Below, in pieces: positions 26,498-34,238 of a stretch of DNA of 40,031 bases (positions are counted from its first letter, which is position 1; each line of letters opens with the position of its first letter). The DNA lies in the NCBI GenBank assembly GCA_027492485.1, contig JAPUER010000071.1:1-40031 (forward strand), read 5' to 3'. The stretch comes from Betaproteobacteria bacterium (GTDB lineage Bacteria > Pseudomonadota > Gammaproteobacteria > Burkholderiales > Casimicrobiaceae). The position numbers and the translations under genes were made by a program. The notes under the pieces are model-generated. The model was not told the DNA's origin, searched no databases, and saw only the letters and a list, made by a program, of their open reading frames with translations.

Positions 26498-27436
26498 CTA
26501 GAAACCCACCTGCAGCGACAGGTAAGCGCCGGTCTGTCGGCGGCCGGCGGTCAGCGCGCCAACGATCTGGCCGAGATCGACGTAGGCGGCCGTCACCGAG
26601 ACGTTTTTGCTCGGGAACCAGGCGAGGAACACATCCCAGGCCGCGCCTTCGCTCAGGTTCAGCGCGGCGTTGGACAGGTTGCCGCGCTTGGTTCGCACCT
26701 CGACGCCGCCGACCAGATCGCGCCGGAACAGGTAGGCCAGCGAGCCTTCGAATTCCGGCCGGTAGCGCCTGCCGTCCGGCCCCTCGAAGCCGAGCAACCC
26801 GAACTGGTTGCCCCGGGTGAAGCGCACGGTGCCGTTGACCAGCAGGCTTTTGTCGAGATAGAGCTTGCTGGCGGCGACGTAGAAATCGGTGCCACGGTTT
26901 CTGATGTTCGACCCCAGCGCGCCGTTGAGGAAGGGGATCACCGTGTCGTCCTTGTTGTCCTTCACCTGCACGCCGACGGCGATCTGCGGCAACAGCCGGT
27001 CCTGATCGTAGACGGCGTCGCCGATCACGCGCAGCTTGGCGCCGAACACATCCTGCTTCAATTTGTAGTCGCGCAGCGCCGGGCTGATGGCGGTGAGCAC
27101 AGACTTCGTATTGAACTCCTGCCGCGCATACGAAAGCTCGACGCGGTCGTAGAGGCCGACGGCCACACCGCCGGTGGCGAGCGCGTAGTCGCGCGTCTTG
27201 ACCCCGGTGAGATGCGCATTGGCGCCGATCTGGTTCTCGGTGCCGTAGCCGGTGATCAGCGCCCAGGTGCCGAGGCCGCCGCCGCCGGCGCCCTCCACTG
27301 TCGACACGCCGCCGGTTGCGCGCAGCTTGCCGCTGATGTCCTGCGCATTGGCGGCTGCGCTGACGATCAGTGCAACGCCGGTCAGCAGCGCTGCCGCCAG
27401 CGCGTGTGTCCTGAAGGGGGTGGGTTTCTGCTGCAT
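26498..27436 (-). CDS. DUF3034-type outer-membrane beta-barrel protein
   Basis: 312 residues. A signal peptide (MQQKPTPFRTHALAAALL, then VSAAANAQ) is followed by a chain of alternating amphipathic strands and a C-terminal Phe (SLQVGF), as in outer-membrane barrels recognised by BamA. GKLRATGGVSTVEGAGGGGLGTWALITGYG at the mature N-terminus and GLYDRVELSYARQEF are what I associate with the DUF3034 family. The role is unknown; a porin-like or surface channel is likely. It has its own intrinsic terminator. Upstream lies dyad element B, 136 bases from the start codon and 138 bases from the divergent soeA start. Confidence 0.78.
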   Translation of the reverse strand: MQQKPTPFRTHALAAALLTGVALIVSAAANAQDISGKLRATGGVSTVEGAGGGGLGTWALITGYGTENQIGANAHLTGVKTRDYALATGGVAVGLYDRVELSYARQEFNTKSVLTAISPALRDYKLKQDVFGAKLRVIGDAVYDQDRLLPQIAVGVQVKDNKDDTVIPFLNGALGSNIRNRGTDFYVAASKLYLDKSLLVNGTVRFTRGNQFGLLGFEGPDGRRYRPEFEGSLAYLFRRDLVGGVEVRTKRGNLSNAALNLSEGAAWDVFLAWFPSKNVSVTAAYVDLGQIVGALTAGRRQTGAYLSLQVGF

Positions 27437-27819
27437 CGCTGTGTCGTTGTTGCGTTGGTGGGAGCGCGTCGATGGCCTTGCGTCTCGACGGGTTCTGCGC
27501 TGTACGCAGTATCTTTGGTGGCAGTTTTTTGCGGCAGTGCTGCGCGCACCGCCGGCGTCGTACCAATTCAGCTTTCTTGGTAAAACGGCATTACAAAAAG
27601 GTTTATGGCGTGTTTTTCGACAAGTCGACTTGTCGTTTTTTCAGCACATACTCCTTTCTGCATATTCGTTTCGACCGGAAAGTTGTATGACGGGCTGTCG
27701 CAGTTTTCATTCGGAGAAAAAACGCCGCGCCAAATGTAATTCGGAACTCAGGGTTTCGGGAATTCCGGCTTCTTACCAACTCATATGGATGACTTGGGCA
27801 CAATAGCGTCCATCGTGCG
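27437..27819. other. 383-base divergent regulatory region
   Basis: No gene is seen between the DUF3034-type gene and soeA, which are read away from each other. The AT-rich centre is dyad element B. On the soeA side the weakly promoter-like ACTTGGGCACAATAG (27792-27806) lies just before the GTG start cluster. I could not find a clear -35/-10 pair for either gene. Confidence 0.5.
27572..27682. repeat. 111-bp dyad-symmetric intergenic element, copy B
   Basis: Starts CTTTCTTGGTAAAACGGC and ends CGTTTCGACCGGAAAG, with GTCGAC at 27624-27629, half a base from the centre. The inner palindrome is extended: GACAAGTCGACTTGTC pairs perfectly over 16 bases. It sits midway between two divergent genes. Confidence 0.75.
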
Positions 27820-30800
27820 GTGGTGGCGTGTGGTTCGACCAGCACCGCCGCGCCACTGCCCTGTTTTGACTTTCGCCCGCCCGTTTTGCCTGCACCCCCT
27901 CCCCCCGCCGCGACGCCCGCCCCGCGCTCCCGCGTCCCGCGCACGCCGGCCGCCGAGCGGCCGATCCGCTTCGAGGATCGCAGCCGGCAACAGGTGCATC
28001 ACACCACCTGCTACATGTGCGCCTGCCGCTGCGGCATCAAGGTGACGACCGAGGAGCGCCCCGGGGAACCCGGCCAGCCCGGCAAGCCGCATGTCCGCTT
28101 CATTCAGGGCAACCCGAATCATCTGGTGAATCAGGGCGTGCTCTGCGCCAAGGGCAGCGCCGGCATCATGAAGCAATATTCGCGGGCGAAGCTGCAACAG
28201 CCGCTGATTCGCCGCCCCGGCAGCGAGCGCGGCGACGGCCTCTACGACCCGATCTCGTGGGACGACGCGCTCGACCTGCTGAGCAAGCGTCTTGCGCACA
28301 TCCGCGCCACCGATCCGAAGAAGCTCGCCTTCTTCACCGGCCGCGATCAGATGCAGGCGCTGACCGGCCTCTGGGCGCAGCAGTTCGGCACACCGAACTG
28401 GGCCGCGCACGGCGGTTTCTGTTCGGTCAACATGGCCGCCGCGGGGCTCTATTCCATCGGCTATTCGTTCTGGGAATTCGGCTCGCCGGACTGGGACCGC
28501 GCCAGGTATTTCGTGCTCTGGGGCGTGGCCGAGGATCATTCGTCGAACCCGATCAAGATCGGCCTCGACAAGCTGAAGACGCGCGGCGCCAAGTTCGTCA
28601 GCGTCAACCCGGTGCGCACCGGCTACAGCGCCATCGCGGATGAATGGGTGCCGATCCGCCCCGGCACCGACGGCCTGCTCGCGCTCGCCATCGTGCGCGA
28701 GTTGCTGCTCAACGACTGGATCGATCACGAGTATCTGGTGCGCTACACCAACGCGCCCTGGCTGGTGATCGACGCGCCCGGCACGTCGCAGGATGGGCTG
28801 TTTCTGCGCGACGACCAAGGCAAGCCGCTGGTCTGGGACCAGCACACGCAGTCGGCGCAGCGCATGGAGAAAGGCGTGGCGCCGACACTGGTGTGGAAAG
28901 GCGTTGCCCCCTCCCCCAGCGGGGGAGGGTCGGGGTGGGGGAAGGCGGCTACCTCGCACCCCCCCGAACCGGAACTCCGATCCCAATCCCAGCCCGCCGC
29001 TACCAGCCCCCACCCTGGCCCTCCCCCGCTGGGGGAGGGAATGAAGGTGCGAACGGTGTTTTCGCTGGTTGTCGATCGCTATACGACGGCGGAATACGCC
29101 GCCGACACTGTCGCCCCGCAATGCGGCGTCCCGGCCGGGCAAATCCGTCGCCTTGCGCGCGAGATGGCGCACGTCGCGTTCAACGAGACGATCGAGCTGG
29201 CCTGCCAGTGGACCGACATCTACGGCAACGTGCACGACAAGGTGGTGGGCCGGCCCGTTGCCTTCTACGCGATGCGCGGCATCAGTGCGCATGCCAACGG
29301 TTTCCAAACCTGCCGCGCGCTGCACCTGATCCAGATGCTGCTCGGCGCGTCGGACGGTCCCGGCAACTTCCGTTCGAAGGCGCCGTTCCCGCGTCCCATC
29401 CCGCCAGCGCAACTGCCCGAGAACGACCCCGGCATCATCAACGCGCCCGACACCGCGCTGTCGAAAACGCCGCTCGGCTTTCCGACGCGGCCCGAGGAGC
29501 TGGCGCTCGATGCGCACGGCAATCCGTTGCGGCTCGACAAAGCCTACTCGTGGGAGGCGCCGCTTGCGTCGCACGGCATGATGCACGCGGTGATCAAGAA
29601 CGCCGTCGAGGGCGACCCATACCCGATCGACACGCTGATCCTGTTCATGGCCAATATGGCGTGGAACAGCGCGATGAACACCGCCGGCACGCAGGCGATG
29701 TTGAAGGCAAAGGACGAGGCGGGTAATCACAAGATTCCCTTCCTCGTCGTCGCCGATGCGTTCGACAGCGAGACCACGCGCTTCGCGGACCTGGTGCTAC
29801 CGGACACCACCTATCTCGAGCGCTACGACGCCATCAGTTTTCTTGATCGCCCAATCAGCGAGCCCGACGCGGCAGCGGACTCGATCCGGCACCCGGTGCT
29901 GCCGCTCGACCGCGACGTGCGGCCGTGGCAGGACGTGCTGGTGGAGCTCGCCGGCCGGCTCAAGTTTCCGGCCTTCGTGAAGGCCGATGGCTCGCGCAAG
30001 TTCGCCGGCTACACCGATTTCATCGTCAACTACGAACGCGCGCCGGGCATCGGTTTTCTCGCCGGCTTTCGTGGTACCAATGGCGAAAAGTCCTTCCGCG
30101 GCGAGCCCAATCCCGGGCAGTGGAAAGCGTATATCGACGCCCAGAGTTTCTTCGCCCATCACTGGCCCGAGAATCAGCGCTGGATGCGCGCCGTCAATCG
30201 CGACTATCTGCAGGCGGCGGCCGATGCCGCTTTCATCCCGAAAGCCGAGCCGATCATCGCGCAGCTTTACTCGGAGCCGCTGCAAAAATTCCGGCTCGCC
30301 GGCGCCGGACTGTACGACGGCCCGCAGCCCACGCGCGCCATCGACAAGGCACGGCTCACACAAAATTTCGATCCGCTACCGGTCTGGCATTCCCCCTTCA
30401 CCATCGCCGCCGGCCTTGTCCCCTCCCCCAGCGGGGGAGGGTCAGGGAGGGGGAACGTGGCGATCGAACACACGTCGGCGGCTCACGCCAACAACCCCCA
30501 CCCCAACCCTCCCCCGCTGGGGGAGGGAGTCAGTGTCAACTCCCAGCTCAGCCCTCCCCGACTGGGCGAGGGGGTCAATGCTTTTCCGCTGCACGCCATC
30601 ACTCAGCGCCCGATGATGATGTATCACTCGTGGGATTCGCAGAACGCGTGGCTGCGGCAGATCGTCGGCCAGAACTACCTCTACGTGAACTCGGCGATGG
30701 CCGCTTCACTCGGCCTCGCCGATTTCGACTGGGTGTGGGTGGAATCGGCGCACGGCCGCATTCGCTGCCAGATGAAAACGATGGAAGGCGTCGAGGCGAA

Positions 30801-31053
30801 CACGGTATGGACGTGGAACGCCATTGGCAAGATGAGCGAAGCCTGGGGGCTGGAACGCGATGCCTCCGAGGCCACGGTGGGCTTTCTGCTCAATCACCTG
30901 ATCGCCGAGAGCGTGCGCGCTGCGAACGGCGAGCGGCTGTCGAACAGCGACCCGATCACCGGCCAGGCCGCATGGTACGACCTGCGCGTGCGCATCCGCA
31001 AGGCGGAGGAATCGGGCGTGTGGCCGAAGCTTGAATTTGGAGCACAGCGATGA
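27820..31053 (+). CDS. soeA: molybdopterin oxidoreductase, SoeA-like sulfite dehydrogenase catalytic subunit
   Basis: About 1077 residues from GTG 27820; the start is uncertain because the first 55 residues are Pro/Ala-rich and only GTG/TTG codons are available. No Tat signal is seen, so it is probably cytoplasmic. The N-terminal [4Fe-4S] motif is Cys64-x2-Cys67-x3-Cys71...Cys109. Cys201 in HGGFCSVNMAAAG aligns by context with the molybdenum-ligand Cys of NapA/PsrA-type enzymes; there is no selenocysteine codon. With the iron-sulfur subunit and a DmsC-like anchor downstream and a SulP transporter after that, cytoplasmic sulfite:quinone oxidoreductase (SoeABC) is the best call; thiosulfate/polysulfide reductase is the alternative. 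Two palindromic elements (28907-29040, 30421-30575) are translated in frame inside it. Confidence 0.68.
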   Translation: MVACGSTSTAAPLPCFDFRPPVLPAPPPPAATPAPRSRVPRTPAAERPIRFEDRSRQQVHHTTCYMCACRCGIKVTTEERPGEPGQPGKPHVRFIQGNPNHLVNQGVLCAKGSAGIMKQYSRAKLQQPLIRRPGSERGDGLYDPISWDDALDLLSKRLAHIRATDPKKLAFFTGRDQMQALTGLWAQQFGTPNWAAHGGFCSVNMAAAGLYSIGYSFWEFGSPDWDRARYFVLWGVAEDHSSNPIKIGLDKLKTRGAKFVSVNPVRTGYSAIADEWVPIRPGTDGLLALAIVRELLLNDWIDHEYLVRYTNAPWLVIDAPGTSQDGLFLRDDQGKPLVWDQHTQSAQRMEKGVAPTLVWKGVAPSPSGGGSGWGKAATSHPPEPELRSQSQPAATSPHPGPPPLGEGMKVRTVFSLVVDRYTTAEYAADTVAPQCGVPAGQIRRLAREMAHVAFNETIELACQWTDIYGNVHDKVVGRPVAFYAMRGISAHANGFQTCRALHLIQMLLGASDGPGNFRSKAPFPRPIPPAQLPENDPGIINAPDTALSKTPLGFPTRPEELALDAHGNPLRLDKAYSWEAPLASHGMMHAVIKNAVEGDPYPIDTLILFMANMAWNSAMNTAGTQAMLKAKDEAGNHKIPFLVVADAFDSETTRFADLVLPDTTYLERYDAISFLDRPISEPDAAADSIRHPVLPLDRDVRPWQDVLVELAGRLKFPAFVKADGSRKFAGYTDFIVNYERAPGIGFLAGFRGTNGEKSFRGEPNPGQWKAYIDAQSFFAHHWPENQRWMRAVNRDYLQAAADAAFIPKAEPIIAQLYSEPLQKFRLAGAGLYDGPQPTRAIDKARLTQNFDPLPVWHSPFTIAAGLVPSPSGGGSGRGNVAIEHTSAAHANNPHPNPPPLGEGVSVNSQLSPPRLGEGVNAFPLHAITQRPMMMYHSWDSQNAWLRQIVGQNYLYVNSAMAASLGLADFDWVWVESAHGRIRCQMKTMEGVEANTVWTWNAIGKMSEAWGLERDASEATVGFLLNHLIAESVRAANGERLSNSDPITGQAAWYDLRVRIRKAEESGVWPKLEFGAQR
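28907..29040 (+). repeat. in-frame palindromic element in soeA (E3)
   Basis: Left arm 28907-28941 with CCCTCCCCC-AGC-GGGGGAGGG then TCGGGGTGGGGG; right arm 29007-29040 with CCCCCACCCTGGCC then CTCCCCCGCTGGGGGAGGG. The arms are inverted copies with a 65-base spacer. It is translated as residues about 363-407, from APSPSGGGSGWG to SPHPGPPPLGEG, the same protein reading as the polA copy. Confidence 0.88.
30421..30575 (+). repeat. in-frame palindromic element in soeA with an extra hairpin (E4)
   Basis: Left arm 30421-30453 and right arm 30495-30527 are inverted copies of the CCCTCCCCC/GGGGGAGGG plan. A third, decayed hairpin (CCCTCCCCG-ACT-GGGCGAGGGGG) follows to 30575, as if a further half unit had been added. 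It is translated as residues about 868-919: PSPSGGGSGRG, NPHPNPPPLGEG, then a repeat-like SPPRLGEG. Confidence 0.85.
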
Positions 31054-31064
31054 CACCCTCGCCG

Positions 31065-31143
31065 GTGGGAGCGGCCTTGGCCGCGAAAAACGCGCCGGGG
31101 GAAAGCACGCGGACTGAGCATTCGCGGCCAAGGCCGCTCCCAC
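31065..31143. repeat. REP-type hairpin, copy 3 (inside the soe operon)
   Basis: Perfect 23-base inverted repeat at 31065-31087 (beginning GTGGGAGCGGCCTTGGCC) and 31121-31143, with a 33-base loop. It starts 11 bases after the soeA stop and ends 31 bases before soeB, so it falls between two genes that should be made in fixed ratio. It may act as an attenuator or protect the soeA message from 3' decay. Confidence 0.9.
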
Positions 31144-31174
31144 ACAAGCACTCGCAATACGGGAGGCACCTGCG

Positions 31175-31996
31175 ATGCGCCTAGGCCTCGCCATCGACCT
31201 CGACACCTGCGTCGGTTGCCACGCGTGCGCGGTCGCCTGCAAGGAATGGAACGGCGAATCGCTGATGGGCGGCGCGCCCGACTACGACGCCTGGGGCAAG
31301 GCGCCCAGCGGCACCTGGTACAACCGCATCCGCCACTACGAGATCGAAGGCGATCCGGCGTGGTCGCCGCATCGCTGCGGTACTCAGCATCCTTCCTCCT
31401 CAACCGAACCCCATCCCCACCCTAACCCTCCCCTTGAAAGGGAGGGAAACGCGGTGTCGGCACGGGAAGTGGATTGGCAGCCGCTATCGAAGACAGTGAA
31501 TGTTCCGATGAGCTGCATGCATTGCGAAGAGGCGCACTGCGTGACGGTGTGCCCGACCGGCGCCAGCTACAAGCGTGCCGAGGACGGCATCGTGCTGGTT
31601 GACCCGGAGCGCTGCATGGGCTGCAACTACTGCTCGTGGGCCTGCCCGTATGGCGCCCGCGAGCTGGATCAGGACAAAGGCGTGATGAAGAAATGCACGC
31701 TCTGCGTCGACCGCATCTACGACGAACGGCTGCCGGCCGCCGAGCGGCAACCGGCCTGCGTGCTCGCCTGCCCGGCCCATGCGCGGCACTTCGGCGACTA
31801 TGACGATCCGGCGTCGAATGTCTCGACACTCGCAGCAGCGCGCGGTCGCCAGGAGATGCTGCCGGCGCTTGGTTATCGTCCAACCAACGCCTACCTGTCG
31901 CCGCGCAAGCCGGCGGAAGTGGCGCCTACGCTGCCGGTGCGGCAGGGTTTGAGCGACCAGGCGCGGGCGTTCGTGAACCGCTTGATCAATCTGTGA
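31175..31996 (+). CDS. soeB: four-cluster ferredoxin subunit, SoeB-like
   Basis: 273 residues of the DmsB/PsrB/SoeB family, carrying electrons between the molybdenum subunit and the membrane anchor. First cluster motif Cys12-x2-Cys15-x2-Cys18-x3-Cys22; further cysteine groups at SCMHCEEAHCVTVCP (113-127), RCMGCNYCSWACP (146-158) and KKCTLCVDR (173-180) with PACVLACP (193-200), enough for four [4Fe-4S] clusters. GGGAGG (31161-31166) supports ATG 31175. Residues 79-92 (PHPHPNPPLEREGN) come from a half palindromic element in the loop between clusters. The stop overlaps the soeC start in GTGA (31993-31996), so the two are translationally coupled. Confidence 0.88.
   Translation: MRLGLAIDLDTCVGCHACAVACKEWNGESLMGGAPDYDAWGKAPSGTWYNRIRHYEIEGDPAWSPHRCGTQHPSSSTEPHPHPNPPLEREGNAVSAREVDWQPLSKTVNVPMSCMHCEEAHCVTVCPTGASYKRAEDGIVLVDPERCMGCNYCSWACPYGARELDQDKGVMKKCTLCVDRIYDERLPAAERQPACVLACPAHARHFGDYDDPASNVSTLAAARGRQEMLPALGYRPTNAYLSPRKPAEVAPTLPVRQGLSDQARAFVNRLINL
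31415..31447 (+). repeat. half palindromic element in soeB (E5)
   Basis: CCCCACCCTAACCCTCCCCTTGAAAGGGAGGG-type sequence (split here as CCCCACCCTAA and CCCTCCC-CTTGAAA-GGGAGGG) is the right half of the element in polA and soeA, in a shorter-stem variant. It is read in frame as HPNPPLEREG. No matching left half is visible upstream. Confidence 0.75.
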
Positions 31997-32907
31997 AACC
32001 CGCCTTCTCCGTCATCTTCTTCACCGTCTCGTCCGGCGCCGGGCTTGGCCTGCTGGTGTGGCTGCTAATTGCGTCGCTGATGGCCGATCACATCCGCATG
32101 GATGCGACAACGTTCTACAAGGGGGCGGCGATTGCCGCGCTGCTGATCACCGCCGGCCTCGTCTCGTCGACGCTGCATCTGGCCAACCGCAAAAACGCGG
32201 TTTATGCGCTGACGCGCGTGCGCACGTCGTGGCTCGCACGCGAGGGCCTGTTCGCGCTGCTGCTGTATCCGCTGGCAGCGCTGCATCTGTACGCGCTGCA
32301 CGCGGGGCTGCCACAGGTGACGCCGGTGACGCTCTGGCTGCTGGTGGCCGATGCGATCGTGATCCTCTTTTGCACCGGCATGATCTACGGTTGCCTGAAG
32401 ACCATCCCGCGCTGGAACGGCTGGATGACGCCCGTCAAATACGTGCTGTTCGGGCTCATGAGCGGCTCGGTGCTGCTGCCCGCCGTGCTGTCGCTGCGAC
32501 CGGCCGCAGTGGGGCCGGTCGGCAAGCCGATGATGGCGATTCTGCTGCTCGCGGTCAGCGCCGTGTTCTATGTCGCCTACCTGATGAAGCATCCGCGCAA
32601 AACGCACAGCATCAACGACGCGCTCGGCTTTCGCGAGGGCCACGTGCGCCTGCTCGATGCCGGGCATTCGCACGGCACCTTCCTGACCAACGAGTTTGGC
32701 TTCGTGCTGGCGCGCGAGCGTGCGCGCATGTTGCGCTGGACGGCGATCGTCTGCGGCTTTGTGCTGCCGCTCGTGCTCTGCTATTTCACGAAGGCTTTCT
32801 GGCTGGCCTCGGCCATCTGCCTGTTCGGTCTGCTGGTCGAGCGCTGGCTGTTCTTTGCCGAGGCCGAGCACGTGGTGCGGCTCTATCACGGGCAACAGCG
32901 TGTTTAG
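31993..32907 (+). CDS. soeC: DmsC-like membrane anchor, SoeC-like
   Basis: 304 residues with eight predicted membrane helices, of the DMSO reductase anchor (DmsC) family rather than the NrfD family; SoeC of purple sulfur bacteria is of the DmsC type, which supports the operon assignment. VFFxVSSGAGLGL-like first helix, TLHLANRKNAVYALTRVRTSWLAREGLF in the first loop (conserved His and the SWLSRE-like motif of the family) and YGCLKTIPRWNGWMTPVKYVLFG are typical. It would pass electrons to quinone. The start is GTG 31993, overlapping the soeB stop by 4 bases. The SulP gene follows after 15 bases. Confidence 0.85.
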   Translation: MKPAFSVIFFTVSSGAGLGLLVWLLIASLMADHIRMDATTFYKGAAIAALLITAGLVSSTLHLANRKNAVYALTRVRTSWLAREGLFALLLYPLAALHLYALHAGLPQVTPVTLWLLVADAIVILFCTGMIYGCLKTIPRWNGWMTPVKYVLFGLMSGSVLLPAVLSLRPAAVGPVGKPMMAILLLAVSAVFYVAYLMKHPRKTHSINDALGFREGHVRLLDAGHSHGTFLTNEFGFVLARERARMLRWTAIVCGFVLPLVLCYFTKAFWLASAICLFGLLVERWLFFAEAEHVVRLYHGQQRV

Positions 32908-32922
32908 CGCGCCACCTGCACC

Positions 32923-34194
32923 GTGACCCGCTGGCTGCCGTTCCTCGCGTGGTTGCCGCTGCTGCGCGACCGCGCGGTACTTCGCACCGACGTCCTCGCC
33001 GGCTTGACCGGCGCCATCGTGGTGCTGCCGCAGGGCGTCGCCTTCGCCACGCTCGCCGGCATGCCGCCCGAGTACGGCCTTTACTCGGCGATGCTGCCCT
33101 GTGTGATCGCTGCGCTGTTCGGCTCGTCGCGGGTGATGGTCACCGGGCCGGCCAACGCCATCTCGCTGACCGTGCTGGCGATCATGGCGCCGCTGGCGCA
33201 GCCCGAGTCGGCGCGCTACGTGCAACTGGTGATCACGCTCGCCTTCATGGTCGGCGTCTGGCAACTGCTGCTGGCGCTGGCGCGGGCGGGGCGGCTGATC
33301 GACTATGTGTCGCATACGGTGATCGTCGGCTTCACGGCGGGCGCGGCGGTGCTGATCGTCAATTCGCAGATTCGCAACTTTTTCGGCGTCGACATCACGC
33401 GCGGCGCCTCGGTCTGGCGAACGCTCGTCGAGTTTGCCGCCCAGCTCGGCGCCGTGCAGCCGGTGACGGTCGCCATCGGCGGCCTGACGCTGGCCGCGGC
33501 GCTGCTGTGGCGGCCGCTCAACCGCGTCGTGCCGGCGATGCTGATTGCGGTGGTCAGCGGCAGTCTGGTGGCGGCCTTTGCGCGCTGGATCGTGCCGGGC
33601 GTCGCCATCCGCACCGTCGACGCGCTGCCCGGTGCGATTCCGCCGCTGTCGCTGCCCGATCTCTCGCCGGCGACACTTGGCAGCCTGCTGGTGCCATCGG
33701 TGGCGATGACGCTGCTGGCGCTGGCCGAGGCGGTGTCGATCGCGCAGGCGCTCGCCAAACGACGCCACGAAAAGCTCGACGGCAATCAGGAGTTCCTCGG
33801 CCAGGGGCTCGCCAACGTGATCGGTTCGTTCTTCTCGTCGTATCCCGCCAGCGGCTCGTTCAACCGCTCCGGCGTCAACATGGCGGCCGGCGCCGTGACG
33901 CCGTTCTCGGCCATCTGCGCGGCGCTGTTTCTGGTGGCCATCCTGGTCTTTGTGGCGCCGCTCGCGCGCTACCTGCCGCTGGCGGCGGTGGCCGCGATCC
34001 TGTTTCTGGTGGCCTGGAATCTGGTCGATCGCCGCGAGATCCGCTATCTGTTATCCGACCGCTACGAGCGCGTCACCCTGGTGTCAACCTTTGTCGCTAC
34101 GCTGGCGATCCCGCTGGAGTGGGCGATCCTGCTCGGCGTGGCCGTGGCGAGCGTGATTCGGCGCTTGCGGGCCGGCCGGGCGCCCGCCGAATAA
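32923..34194 (+). CDS. SulP family anion transporter without STAS domain
   Basis: 423 residues of multi-pass membrane protein. LTGAIVVLPQGVAFATLAGMPPEYGLYSAMLPCVIAALFGSSRVMVTGPANAIS is the SulP signature and SSYPASGSFNRSGVNMAAGAVTP a further conserved block. Canonical SulP proteins are over 500 residues with a cytoplasmic STAS domain; this one stops right after the last membrane segment (AILLGVAVASVIRRLRAGRAP). The stop is in good sequence, so it may be a natural STAS-less form. GTG 32923 starts 15 bases after soeC, so it is likely the fourth gene of the soe operon. Sulfate or another oxyanion exchange is a reasonable inference, as sulfate is the product of sulfite oxidation. Confidence 0.85.
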   Translation: MTRWLPFLAWLPLLRDRAVLRTDVLAGLTGAIVVLPQGVAFATLAGMPPEYGLYSAMLPCVIAALFGSSRVMVTGPANAISLTVLAIMAPLAQPESARYVQLVITLAFMVGVWQLLLALARAGRLIDYVSHTVIVGFTAGAAVLIVNSQIRNFFGVDITRGASVWRTLVEFAAQLGAVQPVTVAIGGLTLAAALLWRPLNRVVPAMLIAVVSGSLVAAFARWIVPGVAIRTVDALPGAIPPLSLPDLSPATLGSLLVPSVAMTLLALAEAVSIAQALAKRRHEKLDGNQEFLGQGLANVIGSFFSSYPASGSFNRSGVNMAAGAVTPFSAICAALFLVAILVFVAPLARYLPLAAVAAILFLVAWNLVDRREIRYLLSDRYERVTLVSTFVATLAIPLEWAILLGVAVASVIRRLRAGRAPAE

Positions 34195-34204
34195 AATAGC
34201 GGAC
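34191..34204 (+). promoter_or_regulatory. candidate -10 region of the aldolase gene
   Basis: ATAAAATAGCGG contains a good -10-like hexamer TAAAAT (34192-34197) right after the SulP stop codon and about 40 bases before the aldolase start. No matching -35 at the usual distance was seen. Confidence 0.3.
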
Positions 34205-34238
34205 TACCGCTAACTACCGATTGCACCAAGGGACACAA

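Noticed and set aside
27781-29730. A long minus-strand open frame opposite soeA
   Set aside because: It is a shadow of a GC-rich gene; the soeA frame has clear cluster and molybdenum-site motifs.
27820-31053. Selenocysteine formate dehydrogenase
   Set aside because: No in-frame TGA is present at the metal-ligand position; it is Cys201, and the anchor subunit is DmsC-like rather than FdnI-like.
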